Assembly: GCA_001632425.1 (NCBI GenBank)
Contig: KV425588.1
Span: 41,723-105,722, forward strand
Length of the DNA: 64,000 bases
From: Neolentinus lepideus HHB14362 ss-1
Lineage: Eukaryota; Basidiomycota; Agaricomycetes; Gloeophyllales; Gloeophyllaceae
Direction: 5' to 3'
Part shown: positions 1 through 11,171 of the stretch, piece by piece
How the letters are laid out: every line of letters starts with the position of its first letter
How positions within the stretch are numbered: the first letter of the stretch is position 1
Notes under the pieces: generated by a model
The model's input: the letters and a program-made list of their open reading frames with translations, nothing else
Database searches by the model: none
What the model was told of the DNA's origin: nothing
Made by a program: the position numbers and the translations under genes

Positions 1-1196
1 ATAGTGCTGTTGTCGCTCCGTGAGGTCCAGCCAAGTCCAGCGAGCAAAATTGTCTTGATGAATGCCTCGTTTCAAATACGAATCTTTGAGTTACCTTAGG
101 CTTGGGCGTATCAATTTCAAAGCTGTCGTTCAGGAATTCCGTTCGATTGATGAACTTCAGCTTAACAGCGGTTCGTTTCAATGCAAATTCTCGCTTACTG
201 TTGAACCATTGTTCTGTTCTTTCCAAGAACCCGCTTGTGGTGCTTCTGTCCGGGATTTGCGATACGGTTACTGTTGCCACATTCCCCAGCCCACGTCGGT
301 CATCGCCGCCCTAAATACCATATATGGACATGACGTCCCTGAGTCGGCAAGATGTTTCCGACAAACGAGCACTGCCTTGCCGAAACGGCTTCCAGTGATT
401 GCCAATACCTGTGGCTCCTTCGTAATTATAATTTTTGTATATCGTTCCAATGGCTGACGCGGGCGCCTGTGGCATAGCGGGGACAGCGTATATGTCTCAA
501 TGCCAAGTCCTCTGCTGGAAATTTCTCGTGAGCTCTTCATTCGTTTTAGTCAGTCTACACTTGGCATGTCTAGGTCCCGATTGCGTGGTAACCGGGGCAG
601 GGTCCCGCGTCTGCTCGCTAACGAGCTGGCTCAAATGTCGGTGCACAAAGGGCTCCGTTACTCCGTGCTTCTTCACCGAGCTTGAGGTCAGATGGTCTCG
701 TTATTCTTGGGATCCAATCGGCGGTCTTCAACGCACTCTGGCTGTGCCACAGCTGCAACCCAGTGATGATGGATTGTCATAATAGCTCTTTATTGCACAA
801 TGTTGACATATGGTGCCTGACGCGCCTCGTCGCTTATACGGACCCTCTCAAATCCGGTGCGTGAAATATTGTCGCAGTTATTCATGTACCTTACGATGTA
901 GCGCAAGAGATTCACTTGTGATACATCTGGTATTGTGAAGGCTCTTGTCCAACAACACAACTATGTACAATGCGAACCGGTGGGAATGGTCGTCAGATGG
1001 TCGCTACCGGTTTGACCGCTAAGAGCGATTGTCCTCGCCGCAGCTATTCTAGCACATGGCATGGAAGCAATGCTCTCTGAACCTACGGAAGGTCTCGAAT
1101 GTTGGCTAGAAAGTGCGATGGCGATCTTGCATCTTGACATTTATCAGATCCGATCTATTACTTTGTTCTAAGTCCGAGCTTCGATATTCTTCCGTT
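1..1196. other. Left flank, no supported gene
   Basis: Several open stretches of 60-130 codons overlap here on both strands, but none shows a recognisable domain, a plausible intron structure or a consistent frame. No RNA gene or repeat was seen. It could hold the 3' part or UTR of a gene lying to the left of the window. Confidence 0.5.
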
Positions 1197-1202
1197 TATA
1201 AA
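1197..1202 (+). promoter_or_regulatory. Candidate TATA box of the 1.3-4.6 kb gene
   Basis: TATAAA lies 112 bp before the proposed ATG at 1314, a normal distance for a TATA box plus a short leader in a basidiomycete gene. Assigned from motif and position only. Confidence 0.5.
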
Positions 1203-1313
1203 GGCCACCCGCACCGACCCGTTCGCCAGGACATCCGCTCGACTGGTCTCTGGCGCCCTTCCCCGACACTTCCCCGTTACTATACTCCTTGACATTCTTC
1301 TGTGTGTAAAAAT

Positions 1314-4300
1314 ATGAATTTCAGCCCCATCCTGACGTTCGACAAAATGGACTTGGAGCACCAGTCCGAGTACAACCTGCGCTATCTCAACGCGCAGCTC
1401 GGCGCTCTGCACCAGAACGCCAGAAAGGCTATTGGTCGTCTCGGCACTCAGCTGAAGGTCGACGAGGTCGCCCGCGGGCATGTTGCTCTGGGTGAATACT
1501 ACTATTTGACTGGCAACGCATCCACCACCGAGGATGCTACTAGCTACTTCCGCTTCGACACTCCCGAAATCGTGGACTTTATCACTTCTTCAAAGCTTCG
1601 TCTGCGTCTTCGCGTGAACCAAGATAGTTACTACAACCCGGAGTACAAGCTGCTCCGCTCTGGGTAAGTTCTGTTCAATAACCGAAACAAGTGGCCTGTT
1701 TTTAAACAATGTTCTTCAGACGCAATGTGACTCCGGACTTTGTCCACGTCGAATTTGAGGTCAACTTTGACACTCGTCAAGCGGGCTACGTTCCGTCGGA
1801 GCAAGGTCTCCATACCATCAATGTATTGATCCTTGATCTTTACAGTAAGCGTAGCGGATATGAATGTGCTTGTACACCTGTTCTGACTCGACTTGCTTCC
1901 AGGTCCTATTGTTATTTCCCCTCTCAACGAACCCCTCCGATTCTACTTCTCCCAATACTTGAGGTATCTCCAGGATGAGGGTCACAACATGTTGTACACT
2001 CTCCCCTACTTTAAGAAAACGTTCCCCCTCAGCCCCCGTACCCCATCTGTTCGGGCTGCCACTCCCCTTCCCGAGTTGGACATTCGCCCCTTCAACTCTC
2101 GCCTGCGCCTCGCTTGGTTCAAGGCAGCATTGACGGCGCTGAACACTTCTCGCACGCACGGAAAGCCCACTGTCGAGTCTATTTGCTTAGCCGAGTACTC
2201 AGCTGAGGAGTATGACACTCGTTTGGACGTCAAGTTCGGCATTCCCGAGATCTACGTTTCTGGAAATGACGTGTTCCTTCGCTTGACTATTACCGAGGGT
2301 GTTTTGTACACCAAGCGCGGAATCTCATGGTATGTTATTCAAATCACGATAAGGCTTTCGTCTTATACTTCGCAGGAACGTGGTCGACCGCATTGATGGT
2401 ACCTTTACCATCAAGATCAACGTCCGAAACCATGCCAAGGTTGAGCTGTACTTTGCTCTCGAAGGTAAGCACGTCTTCACCTCTCGTTCCAATGACCTAG
2501 CTAACTTCGCTGCTCTCAGAACTCAACAACAGACTCTTGACATGTTTCGACGCCGTTTTGCATCACCGCAGGGAGCGCCTCACCTCGTTCCTGGAGAAGT
2601 ATGCTCTCGTCTGCAACGAGACCATCTTGAAGGCCATCGCCGGCATCGATGAGTCCACCCCCCATTTCGACTCGGAGATCTACGGTGGCCTTATTGCCAA
2701 GGACGCGCAACGCCTTGGTCTTGTCAACACACCCCATGTCCACTCGTTCGACTACGTTCAGGTCCTCGACCGCTACTCACTCATCCAGCAATTCCAGACC
2801 CTCCACTCGAGTGACGTCCGTGGGACGTACCAGTGGACGCACCGCCTCGCTGATAGCAGGACGTTCCACGCACATTTCGGCCCTCTCCGAGTACGCTTGC
2901 TGTCCGATAACAAGGCTCTTGTCTGGATTTGCCCTAAGGAGTTGAGTGGTTCGTCGTTGACAAGGTACGCTAATTGTCCCTCATTCACATCCTAGTATAA
3001 AGTTTGATGACGGTACCTTATCTAGCTCCTTCGTCTTCAAGGACTTGGCTCTTGCTTTCGAGGTCCCGCTCAAGACTTCGGACGAGGAGATCTGGTCGTT
3101 GAACGGCCCCTCCTCGGTTTTCCGTTTCCATGTCGCAGACACTATTCTGCATCACCTTTGCTTGGACCTTGAGCGTAAGTCATTACCCCATCGATCTTGT
3201 ACACATCTAACTATGTCACCAGACGCCGAATTCGTCCTCGATCTCTCTAATCTTGGAGAACTCCTGACATTCGCAAATGACACTGATCTGCAGACCATCG
3301 GCGGATTGGTCAACCACTTGTGGAGGAGCTACTCTAAGCAGCTCGTTGAGAACGGCCAGCACATCTTACTCAGCACCCCGGTTTTCAAGGCTGGTGCTTC
3401 CCCTGCAGATTACATCCTCACGACGGTCAAGGGCTTCACGTACTCTAAACTCGAGGTCACTCGCTGCAACTTCGACAAGCTTCCCGCGAGTGTAGAGCCT
3501 GCTCTCATCGTTGTCGGCATGTGCGGCTACAGGCCGTTCCCCATCGACCCCGTCAAAATCTTGTACGAATTGACTTGTGACGGCGCGAACAAGAACTCCT
3601 TGTTCATCTCTCGCAAGTGCTTCTTGGAAGAGCATATTCTCCGCCTCTTCGACTCGATCAATGACAAGTTGTCCAAGATCGCGTTCCCTACCGCTGGTGG
3701 CAACTTATGGAACCAGGCGCTGTCGGCGTTCGTTGAATCACCCGAGGGTCGCCAGCTCCAGTTCAAGATTGACGGGAACAATCTTTTCGCCGAATGGACC
3801 CTTCGCAAGCAGGAGAAGATCACGGAGACGTACGATATCTCTTGTATGTATTTACACTTCGTCCCTTCTATTTATTGCGGCTCATATTTCCCTGAAGGCG
3901 AGATCGTCAACAAGCTCTTCATCGAGATTGGCAGACCCAACATCCAGATGACTGGTACGCTCAGCATCAAGAGTATTCCCAAGGACGGTCTCTCTGCAAG
4001 GTTCGCAGTACTGTGGTTTCTCAGGACATGCTCCAACTAACCTACGGCACCATATAGCATGGAGACCCGGGCTACCTGGAACCCCACGTTGTCCTTCGTC
4101 ATGGAGAACGGTGCGCTGGTGGTTAGGTCGGACGGCTCGCTGCCCAAGGTATACTCTTCGAACGATGCCCGGACCCGTGCGCTGGGCGAGGATCTGAAGA
4201 CCAAGGTCATCTCCAGCGTCAGCCTCGCTGAACTCGAAGAAGAGTTCCGCGCCGAGTTCTGCAGCGCCTGGCAGACGTGCGTACCGCGCGCAGGCACCTT

Positions 4301-4561
4301 CACGCTCGGCAACCCGGTTATGAACTCCAACGGCGACGTCGTGTTCGAGTCGTACTACTCCACTGTTGCCGCCGCCAAGATCGTCAGCACCGTCGTCTCG
4401 TCCAACGGCAACGGCTCCGATCTCCGTGTATGTCTATGTTGTGACGCGCCTTAAGTCATGGATGCTAACTTGGATTTTTCCTACAGCTTTCTCCCATCTC
4501 CGTGAACGGTGCCCACAAGCATGCGATTGTTAACGGCTCGATACGCTCCGCGCACTATTGA
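1314..4561 (+). CDS. Unrecognised 917-aa protein, ten exons
   Basis: Exons: 1314-1663, 1720-1844, 1903-2329, 2376-2464, 2520-2964, 3026-3174, 3223-3843, 3898-4000, 4058-4427, 4487-4561. All nine introns are 45-61 nt GT-AG, every phase matches, and the joined frame is 2,754 nt with no stop, so the model is strong. The protein begins MNFSPILTFDK and ends GSIRSAHY. It has no signal peptide, no clear membrane segment and no motif I recognise. It alternates strand-rich and helical-looking stretches; a helical part near residues 330-400 (HHRRERLTSFLEKYALVCNE) sits in the middle. The ATG at 1314 is the first in frame and follows an A-rich AAAAT context. Its consistent splicing and absence of low complexity suggest a conserved, expressed protein. 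I do not assign a function. Confidence 0.85.
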
Positions 4562-5097
4562 TCCGCACGCGAGGACATAAAATCCGACGTGGGTAAAGAA
4601 TGTCGGCCATGTCGTTCGAACCCCGGATTCGCCTCTCTCTCTTTCATGTATGGAGGCATACGTTCGGATCAATCTCTGGACAGCATCACCTATGATCACG
4701 CTATGAATGTACAATCAGATACGCAATAATGTTTCACGCTTGCTTTACGTACTACCGTACCCTACTAGAAATGCGCAATAAATCTCGCGGAAGAGTCGCG
4801 ACTTCCGTTCATCATTGGTTGGATCTCAGAGCAATTAATTGCCTTCGATCTGTATGTATCGTTTTTGTAGTGAGAGTCATTGTCTCCTCTTGACATACAT
4901 CCTTGTAATGTATCGACATATTATCAAGTCTGTACTTGCCTCAGCCACGACGTGGGTATATAATGAATACATTGGAAAGGTAATGCTTTGAATCAAAGGA
5001 GATGAGAAATGGTACAGACGGCATTGATCGGTCCCATCGGGGACAGTAACATATACATATGGACCAAGTGCGTGAGCACACGGAATGGTGTGGAAGA
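4562..5097. other. Gap between convergent genes
   Basis: About 535 bp between the stop of the 917-aa gene on the plus strand and the stop of the RAI1-like gene on the minus strand. It presumably holds both 3' UTRs; an AATAAA-type signal (caataaatc) is seen near 4780. No coding signal was found. Confidence 0.5.
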
Positions 5098-6650
5098 TCA
5101 GATCGTCCAACCAGCTGGTAGTTTCTTGCGAGAGCTTCCTGCTATTGGCGCAGACTCCCGAATTTCCGAGGCGTGAGGTCGGGTGTTCTGCCCAGAAGTA
5201 CCACCTTCCACATTTCCCGCACTCTTCTTTCGTTCCGTTTCTTCCTCCCAAAACCACCTGGGCAAAAAACCCACCCTGTCCTCGCCTGCTTCAACATCCC
5301 TCACGCCCTCCCCATCCAACACCGATATACTCACGCCCTTTCCCGGTGCGAACCGCACGCGCCAGACCTGACCATCTTTGGGTGGCGTCTGCTGTATGAC
5401 GCCCTTCAAGTAGGACAAGAACCGCTGGCCCCAGTCCAGGCAAAGCTGCGGATCCCATGCGCCTGGCTTCCCGCGAACGAGGCGGGGGAGCTCAATGGTT
5501 TTGAAGGATTGAACAGTCGTGAGGCGGCCGGGCGGGGTGCGGAACCCGACAATGATCTCCTGTCGATACGTGCACGTTAGTTTTGTAGAAAAATGGGAAA
5601 TCGGGGGAAGGGCTCACAGGAACACCTAGCAGGAAGGATTGGAAGTAGAATTTGAGTAACTTCCTGGAATTCATGTATAAGTTAAGGGAAGAACTACCGT
5701 ATACACGTATGATATACGTACTTTTCGAAGCGCGCTTCGGCTCTCTGATCGCGGATAGCTAAGGAGGTTTTGAGCTCTACAAAGGCGTCTTTCTTTTCCC
5801 CTACAATCCGCTCTTAGCAATCGACATTAGATCGATATTCAAGGTGAGTACCTCGAATGCAGTCTACCTCCCCGCCGATGACCATTCTGAAATCGCCCAG
5901 TTTTGTCTTGACGACGTTGCACCACTGGACGTTCGTGTCCACGTCCCCACCCCAGCCGAAAGGCCTATTTGGGAGAGACTCTGGCCTATCGGGTTTCGAG
6001 GAAGTGCACCAGGACTCGAATGCGTAGCCGTAGTAAGTCTGTGTGCGCTGCCGCGGGTTCATATTCTCGCTGTACCAAACGGTCAGGAGATACATGCGTG
6101 GCTACATCTACACGTACTTTTCTTTGATCTGCTCTTCAGAGGCATGCTCTTCAAAGTAGAGCGTCCCATTGAGGTACATAACGTTCAGATCCCAGCCATC
6201 CCGTTCTTGATACGGCGCTGTCAGTATTCTCTCGTAATTATGAGTGCCACTGAACAGAACATCAAATCACACTCACTTGGTTATAACGCCTCTCCAAGAC
6301 ACGACGCCAATCCCGGGCATGCCCCCATACATATTCCTGGCCCTCGTCCATGCCTTGAGCAGGCTATCAATTCGACCTCTCTCCTCTGGCCTCTTGATCC
6401 ACCTCTCGTACCCGTACCGAAGTTCAGCACCGGGTGGCGGATCCACGTAGTGCCGCATTGCAGAGTCATTCCAAACTAATTCATGGGAGGGCGTGTACGA
6501 GAATGTCAAGAGAAAGGTAGGTTGCTGGAACGGGACAGGTTTGACTTGAGGTGGGTTGGAGATGGATGGATAGGTCAAGTGTGGCTCAGATTCGCATAGT
6601 CCCTTCTTGCTGAGAGGCTGGACGTCGTCTGAAATGTTTCGTTTCGACAT
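5098..6650 (-). CDS. rai1: RAI1/DXO-family decapping nuclease
   Basis: Proteins of this family remove incomplete or non-canonical 5' caps (pyrophosphohydrolase, decapping and, in some members, 5'-3' exonuclease activity); Rai1 also partners the nuclear exonuclease Rat1. Exons in transcript order: 6650-6277, 6228-6118, 6069-5852, 5800-5722, 5663-5618, 5559-5098. All phases match, giving 429 aa, near the usual 380-430. Visible family blocks: RPEERGRIDSLLKAW and SWRGVITKILTAPYQ near the N-terminus, NGTLYFEEH, QTYYGYAFES, the metal-site glutamate in GGEVDC (about residue 229), the catalytic ELKTS (about 241), then KLLKFYFQSFLLGVP and EIIVGFRTPPG. An upstream in-frame ATG at 6665 would add five residues (MPLAL). 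Key residues are present, so it should be active. The C-terminal 50 residues are charged and look disordered. Confidence 0.93.
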
Positions 6651-6665
6651 CAGTGCGAGAGGCAC

Positions 6666-7480
6666 GATAAGGTTGCGGGAAGATGCAGATGGTGGCGAAC
6701 CTGAAAGTCAAACTCAAGACCGAGCACATAAACGCTACCATCTCTGGATTCCAGGACCTTCTACCTAAGCTCGTGCAGGGGTCCGTGTAATCCTGGGACA
6801 ACACGATATACGAATCTTCATTCTCAAATCGGTGGACCAGCCTGCACTGGACATACTTTGCAAAGGGCTGCACTCTCCTATGCCACTCCTGCTGCTCATC
6901 GGACGTCAGCTAGATGGCAGATTTGTGCTTGTCATTGTATATCTGCTTTCCGATGGATAGCAGCTTCTCTGACATTCGCTGCAGGTGTTGAATGGCCCAA
7001 TCAGTGTCGAAGACTATGCTCGTCGTGTGCGACCACCCTTATTGACTCCGATTGTTTTCTCTCGCCTATCGTTACTTTTCGGCTCTGCCATCTTCTCTAA
7101 TCTTCGGAACCTCTATGCGGAGAGAGGACGGGTAACACTGTCGCACCTGTTCGTAGCTAGCACTCTGGAAAGTGTCTGCGTGAGCATCCAAGACGATGAT
7201 ACCTTGACAGCCTTAGTAGACCGAATCAGCTTGATGCTTGGGACAGAACCGTTCTCAGATAGTCTGGCCGTCATCTTGGAAGGGACTTCGCTTCTATGGT
7301 CTTCTGGGCCGGGTTACCCGTGAAACATCTGGCGTCTCTGGTCATCTCTCTACGGAGCAGTCAGAAGCTTTGACGGACCTCACTTGTTTTGCTGCTCCGA
7401 CTTGCTGGATTTTCTGCTTAGTCTGCAAGATCTGTGACGCATATGCCTCCCACAGACTGTTCATATGGACCAAGAATCCA
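6666..7480. other. No supported gene upstream of rai1
   Basis: Overlapping open stretches exist (for example plus strand 6985-7323 and 7238-7573), but no domain or splice structure supports them. The right part may be the most decayed end of the pseudogene at 7.5-7.9 kb. Confidence 0.4.
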
Positions 7481-7489
7481 AGTCCTATG

Positions 7490-7890
7490 TTCCAGCCTCC
7501 CACCTCTCAAAGTATTTGCCACTTAGAACGGAAGTATCGTTTCGTTCGCGTCCATTCGCGCTACTCGGGATGAACATACGGAACATGGACGAGCAACTCA
7601 GGTACTTCCACAATGGGCGTAGAGCATAGTCTGCACCTGCAGCAACGCCAATTTCACGCGCCGGAAGTCAGGCTCTTGCACAGATAGGATATGTCTACGA
7701 GGACTCTCGCTATGATGAAGCCCACAGAGCCATGGTTTATCGTATTGAGTGCAAAGGTGAAAGCAAGGGAAGGGTATTTTGTGGACCTCTCCGCGGATCC
7801 GGGTGAAGGCGCGGAACGGTACCAGCTCTTACAATCAAAGACGGGAAAGAGCGCCAGAGGGTTTGTATTGTGTCGACGTCCTGCGAGAAG
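7490..7890 (-). pseudogene. Decayed copy of the 9.2-9.9 kb gene
   Basis: The minus strand here aligns by eye with the gene at 9176-9910 in the same order: the block with CGCGGATCCGG (7790 against 9823), the block around GAAGCCCACAGAGCCATGG (7716 against 9747), and the stretch CTGTGCAAGAGCCTGAC (near 7680 against CTGTGCAGGAATCCGAT near 9690). The copy is interrupted by frame changes and stop codons (for example a TGA in the block matching the DVTCQSQFRAF region), so it cannot encode the full protein. Limits are approximate. It lies about 2.03 kb from its partner in the same orientation. Confidence 0.6.
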
Positions 7891-8600
7891 ACCTTTCTCA
7901 AGTCCTCTTGATTAGCAGATGATCATTTGAGTGCAATATCATGGCCGTACGCAACCTGCTCAGACTGCGTTTTGAATTTATTGTGCGACAACCTCGGCAG
8001 ATGCAAATCTATCCACCAGGGTGTATACTGTCTCGTACAGCGAGAGACCTAGGGTCCGACGACTGAAACCTGCCTACCTTGACTCAAGTTATCCTTGGGC
8101 AGAAAACGGAATTCAAGTATGTCATTTCTCTCGCGAAGAAACGGAGACCGAAACTTACGATGACAATGATCAACGAGTGCATCCACCTCGAAAGGTCGTC
8201 AGCCAGCTTACAGGTAAATGGTTGACGTACCCTATTACCGTGCACGGAGTTTGCTGACATATGAGTCACCTAGAGATCAGAAGGTCTTACAAACATGGTC
8301 CATCTACTTCGACTGGTATCAAAAATGAATTGCCCTGAGAAGCATACTGCATGATATATACCAATGTACAGACGTGGCGCCGCTTCATCTGATGCGTCTC
8401 TCTGCGTAGTTGTCTCCAGCTGGCTGGCATCATCAAGGAAGCGTTGCAGTCTTGTATGAACGCAGCTCTGACAGATACGCTTAATACTAGCCGCGTCGAT
8501 TGCATGATCATGTCGGAACGGCTAATTCGCAAGGCCCACCGGGACCTACGTATCCGGCGTCAAACCAGTCGACGAAAAGTAATCACGAAGAGCAAAGGAC
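7782..8600. repeat. Copy A of a ~2-kb-spaced direct duplication
   Basis: Blocks here recur about 2.03-2.09 kb to the right, at 9816-10620. Examples are TCTGCGTAGTTGTCTCC near 8399 against TCTGCGCAGTTGCCTCG near 10492, and CACCGGGACCTACGTATCC near 8538 against CACCAGGACCCACCTATCC near 10561. Identity is patchy (perhaps 65-75% by eye), so the duplication is old. It includes the 5' end of the orphan gene and its upstream region. Confidence 0.6.
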
Positions 8601-9175
8601 GTGATTTTAAATTGCCGGGGAACATCCTTCGACATCATCGACAAGGGCCAAGATGTACCCTGCCAAACGGAGAGCAGAAAGCTCCCAAGCGTCTCCGACT
8701 CCATTTTCGTCCTTGGAAGCGGAGCATGTCACTTGCTGTCTCGAGAAGACCACCTCCGTTCGCTTGAACGGTCCCGCGCAAAGCCCTCCTCTGCATTAAT
8801 ATTGTCAAGAATCGGTACATCAACGGTTCTCTCAGGAGAGGAAATATGAACACCAGCCGCTGAGCCGCGATGAGAGTCGGGAGGGATATGAAGGGTAGAG
8901 ACACTTGGACATCGGGACACAAACGCTGCAAGGCTGCGAGTTGTTGAATGCTTTGAGGTCGGATGGCCAGAGAATGCACGCCAGTCGCCAGTAGAGGTCA
9001 CGGGGAACGGCAAGAAACGAGGTGCAAGGCGAGGGCAAATCAAGGGTAAATATCTCTGATAGTGGAAGCCCAACATTGGAGCAGACGGTCTCGGCGAGCA
9101 TGTATTTTGAAGCGTGCAAGATCGCTTCTCGAACACGGGTGTCCCAACGGTATGTCAGTCTCGTCCGTTTGAGGC
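8601..9175. other. Possible degenerate coding stretch
   Basis: All three minus-strand frames are open for long parts of 8635-9260, with leucine-rich segments in two of them (for example LAALQRLCPDVQVSLPF near 8920). This resembles the LRR-like part of fungal F-box proteins, but no F-box motif, start codon or splice model links the pieces. I list it as unexplained rather than as a gene. Confidence 0.25.
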
Positions 9176-9910
9176 TCAAAAAGATATTGAGTTTCTGTGA
9201 CTTGCCAATCTTAGCACTCTTCGAATCAAACAGACACATGCAACTGCAACCAATACGCATGCTGCTAGCTTCGTGACACTGGCTCCTCTCCCCAAAGGAT
9301 ACAAGTTATCATCGTCATCATCGTCTCCAGGGGATTTGGGCCATTGACAGTGATCCCAAGCGAGCTTCATGATCAAATTTGCGAAACTCCGGTTCCCTGC
9401 GGGCTGCACATATGAACCGCGGATCAACAATGGCACTTCCGCTGCCAACTCGCCCAAGTCATACAGCGCATCCGGAAGTGTTTCGTATCCGGCCGTGACT
9501 TGTTCCAGCTTCGCCCCCTTCATAGGTGCGTATACGTAGTACGGGAGTACTGTTCCGTTCGTGGCGATTGGGATGAATGCTCGAAACTGACTCTGGCAAG
9601 TCACATCGGTGTCGACGTTCCAGAATGGGGCATAGGGCAGATCTCGCAGTCGCGATATTGCCGACTTTAGGCACTGAAAATCGGATTCCTGCACAGACAA
9701 GATGTGCCCAAACCTGTCCACGAGAACATTCGGCTCGAAGAGGGCCATGACAAAGCCTTGGTATATCATGGCAGAGAGGTCGAGCGCGAAAGCAAAGGAA
9801 TGGTATGTTGGAGTGAATCCCCGCGGATCCGGATGAGGCGTGGAACGGCCATACCAGCCATTACAATCTAAAGCGGGGAAGGATGCCAGAGGCTGCTGAT
9901 TGACAGCCAT
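9176..9910 (-). CDS. Orphan protein with a C-terminal membrane anchor
   Basis: A 244-codon frame beginning MAVNQQPLASFPALDC and ending SHRNSISF. No family was recognised. Visible features: an aspartate run (six D) near residue 200, then a hydrophobic segment, VTKLAACVLVAVACVCLI (about residues 212-229), followed by basic residues, as in a tail-anchored or type I membrane protein with a short cytosolic tail. There is no N-terminal signal peptide, so an upstream exon may be missing; the frame extends upstream in another phase at 9911-10062. A decayed paralogue lies at 7.5-7.9 kb, which shows the sequence was once a gene worth duplicating. Whether this copy is expressed is unknown. Confidence 0.45.
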   Translation of the reverse strand: MAVNQQPLASFPALDCNGWYGRSTPHPDPRGFTPTYHSFAFALDLSAMIYQGFVMALFEPNVLVDRFGHILSVQESDFQCLKSAISRLRDLPYAPFWNVDTDVTCQSQFRAFIPIATNGTVLPYYVYAPMKGAKLEQVTAGYETLPDALYDLGELAAEVPLLIRGSYVQPAGNRSFANLIMKLAWDHCQWPKSPGDDDDDDNLYPLGRGASVTKLAACVLVAVACVCLIRRVLRLASHRNSISF

Positions 9911-10620
9911 GAGCAGGCAGAGGTAAAACGGTATGTATCCTGTCTCCTGTCTTCTTCATCAGCAGACAGGCATTGCGTTGCAATATCGCGGACATACGGA
10001 AGATGCTCAGGTCGCGTTTCGGATTTGTGTATCAGATCTAGAGGCAGAGAGTACAATGTCACGCGGCGCTGGACTTGTGATCGTCTGCTTGGCCGTAACC
10101 TTCACCGTGACCATCCCAGATTTGCCGTCTAATGAAAATGGAGGTTAACATTACTTTTGTCATGGATGGATAGAATGAGACTGAAACTAACAACACTGGT
10201 GATCGGCAGGCGCATACAATCTCAAATGTATTCGGGCAACTCGCCAGTATATCCCTTTTCACGCGGCCACAGATTTGCGAGCCGCTTAAAGATCTTTAAA
10301 GATCCGAAAACCTATTCGTTTACTTCCACTCGGGATTGTGATTTTGTCCTGGAATGTATAATGTGAGACTTCATATGTCTCTTATGTATCAACGCCCACG
10401 CCCTTATAGACGTGGCCCTGGATCATCAGGCAAGGAGTCAACGTGTCGCTAACGTGTCCTGATGCAATGCTCTCGTACCTGATGCGATGCTTCTGCGCAG
10501 TTGCCTCGAGTTCCTTGACATCATGAAGAGGACAGCCCTGAAAGCTATGCTACAAGGATCCACCAGGACCCACCTATCCGCGATGCTTTAGACCAGTCCA
10601 CTGCCAAAAAACGCAGCGTC
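9816..10620. repeat. Copy B of the ~2-kb-spaced direct duplication
   Basis: Partner of 7782-8600; see there for matching blocks. It covers the 5' end and upstream region of the 9176-9910 gene. The rest of the gap up to 11171 shows no coding signal and presumably contains the 3' UTR of the Crz1-like gene. Confidence 0.6.
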
Positions 10621-11171
10621 AAAAACATAGTCCTAAAACATTCTGTCTTTCATTACATAAATAAGACACGAGTGGACCCGACTGACGACTATCTAATGTA
10701 CGGACTAATACGCTACAATGTCAAGACCGGGAGAGCAAGACAATACAATATAGATACGTTTACGCAGCCAAGCAAGGGGAATGAAAGATAGCGGAAGAAA
10801 ATATAACAGCAATAAACAGGTGCGGTCATGAGTGAACGTGGGTACAGGAGAACAAGATACTCGTCAACGAGCCGCAGTAAGGTAGAACAAAAGACTCGCC
10901 CAGACATGGAGCGTCCTGATCAATATGTACTATAGAGAAAGAATAAGAAAGCCAGAGCCCCAAAGCAGTTCAGTCCATCATGACCTGATGTAGAAAATTG
11001 CGAGAAAACATGGACGTGGGGAGATTGCAGTGCGTGTTGTACAGTAGCGAGGATGTGGCATTAGTGACAACAGACAGGACTGGGGAGATGCAATGTTGGT
11101 GAGAGGAGCAGTTGCAAAAGAAGGACGAGACGTACCATGAACACAGACAAGCCAAGTTACAACAGCGTGAA

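Noticed and set aside
4601..4640. GTTCGAACCCC as a tRNA T-arm
   Set aside because: No acceptor stem, D-arm or anticodon arm can be drawn around it; the same test failed for similar words near 24825 and 56475.
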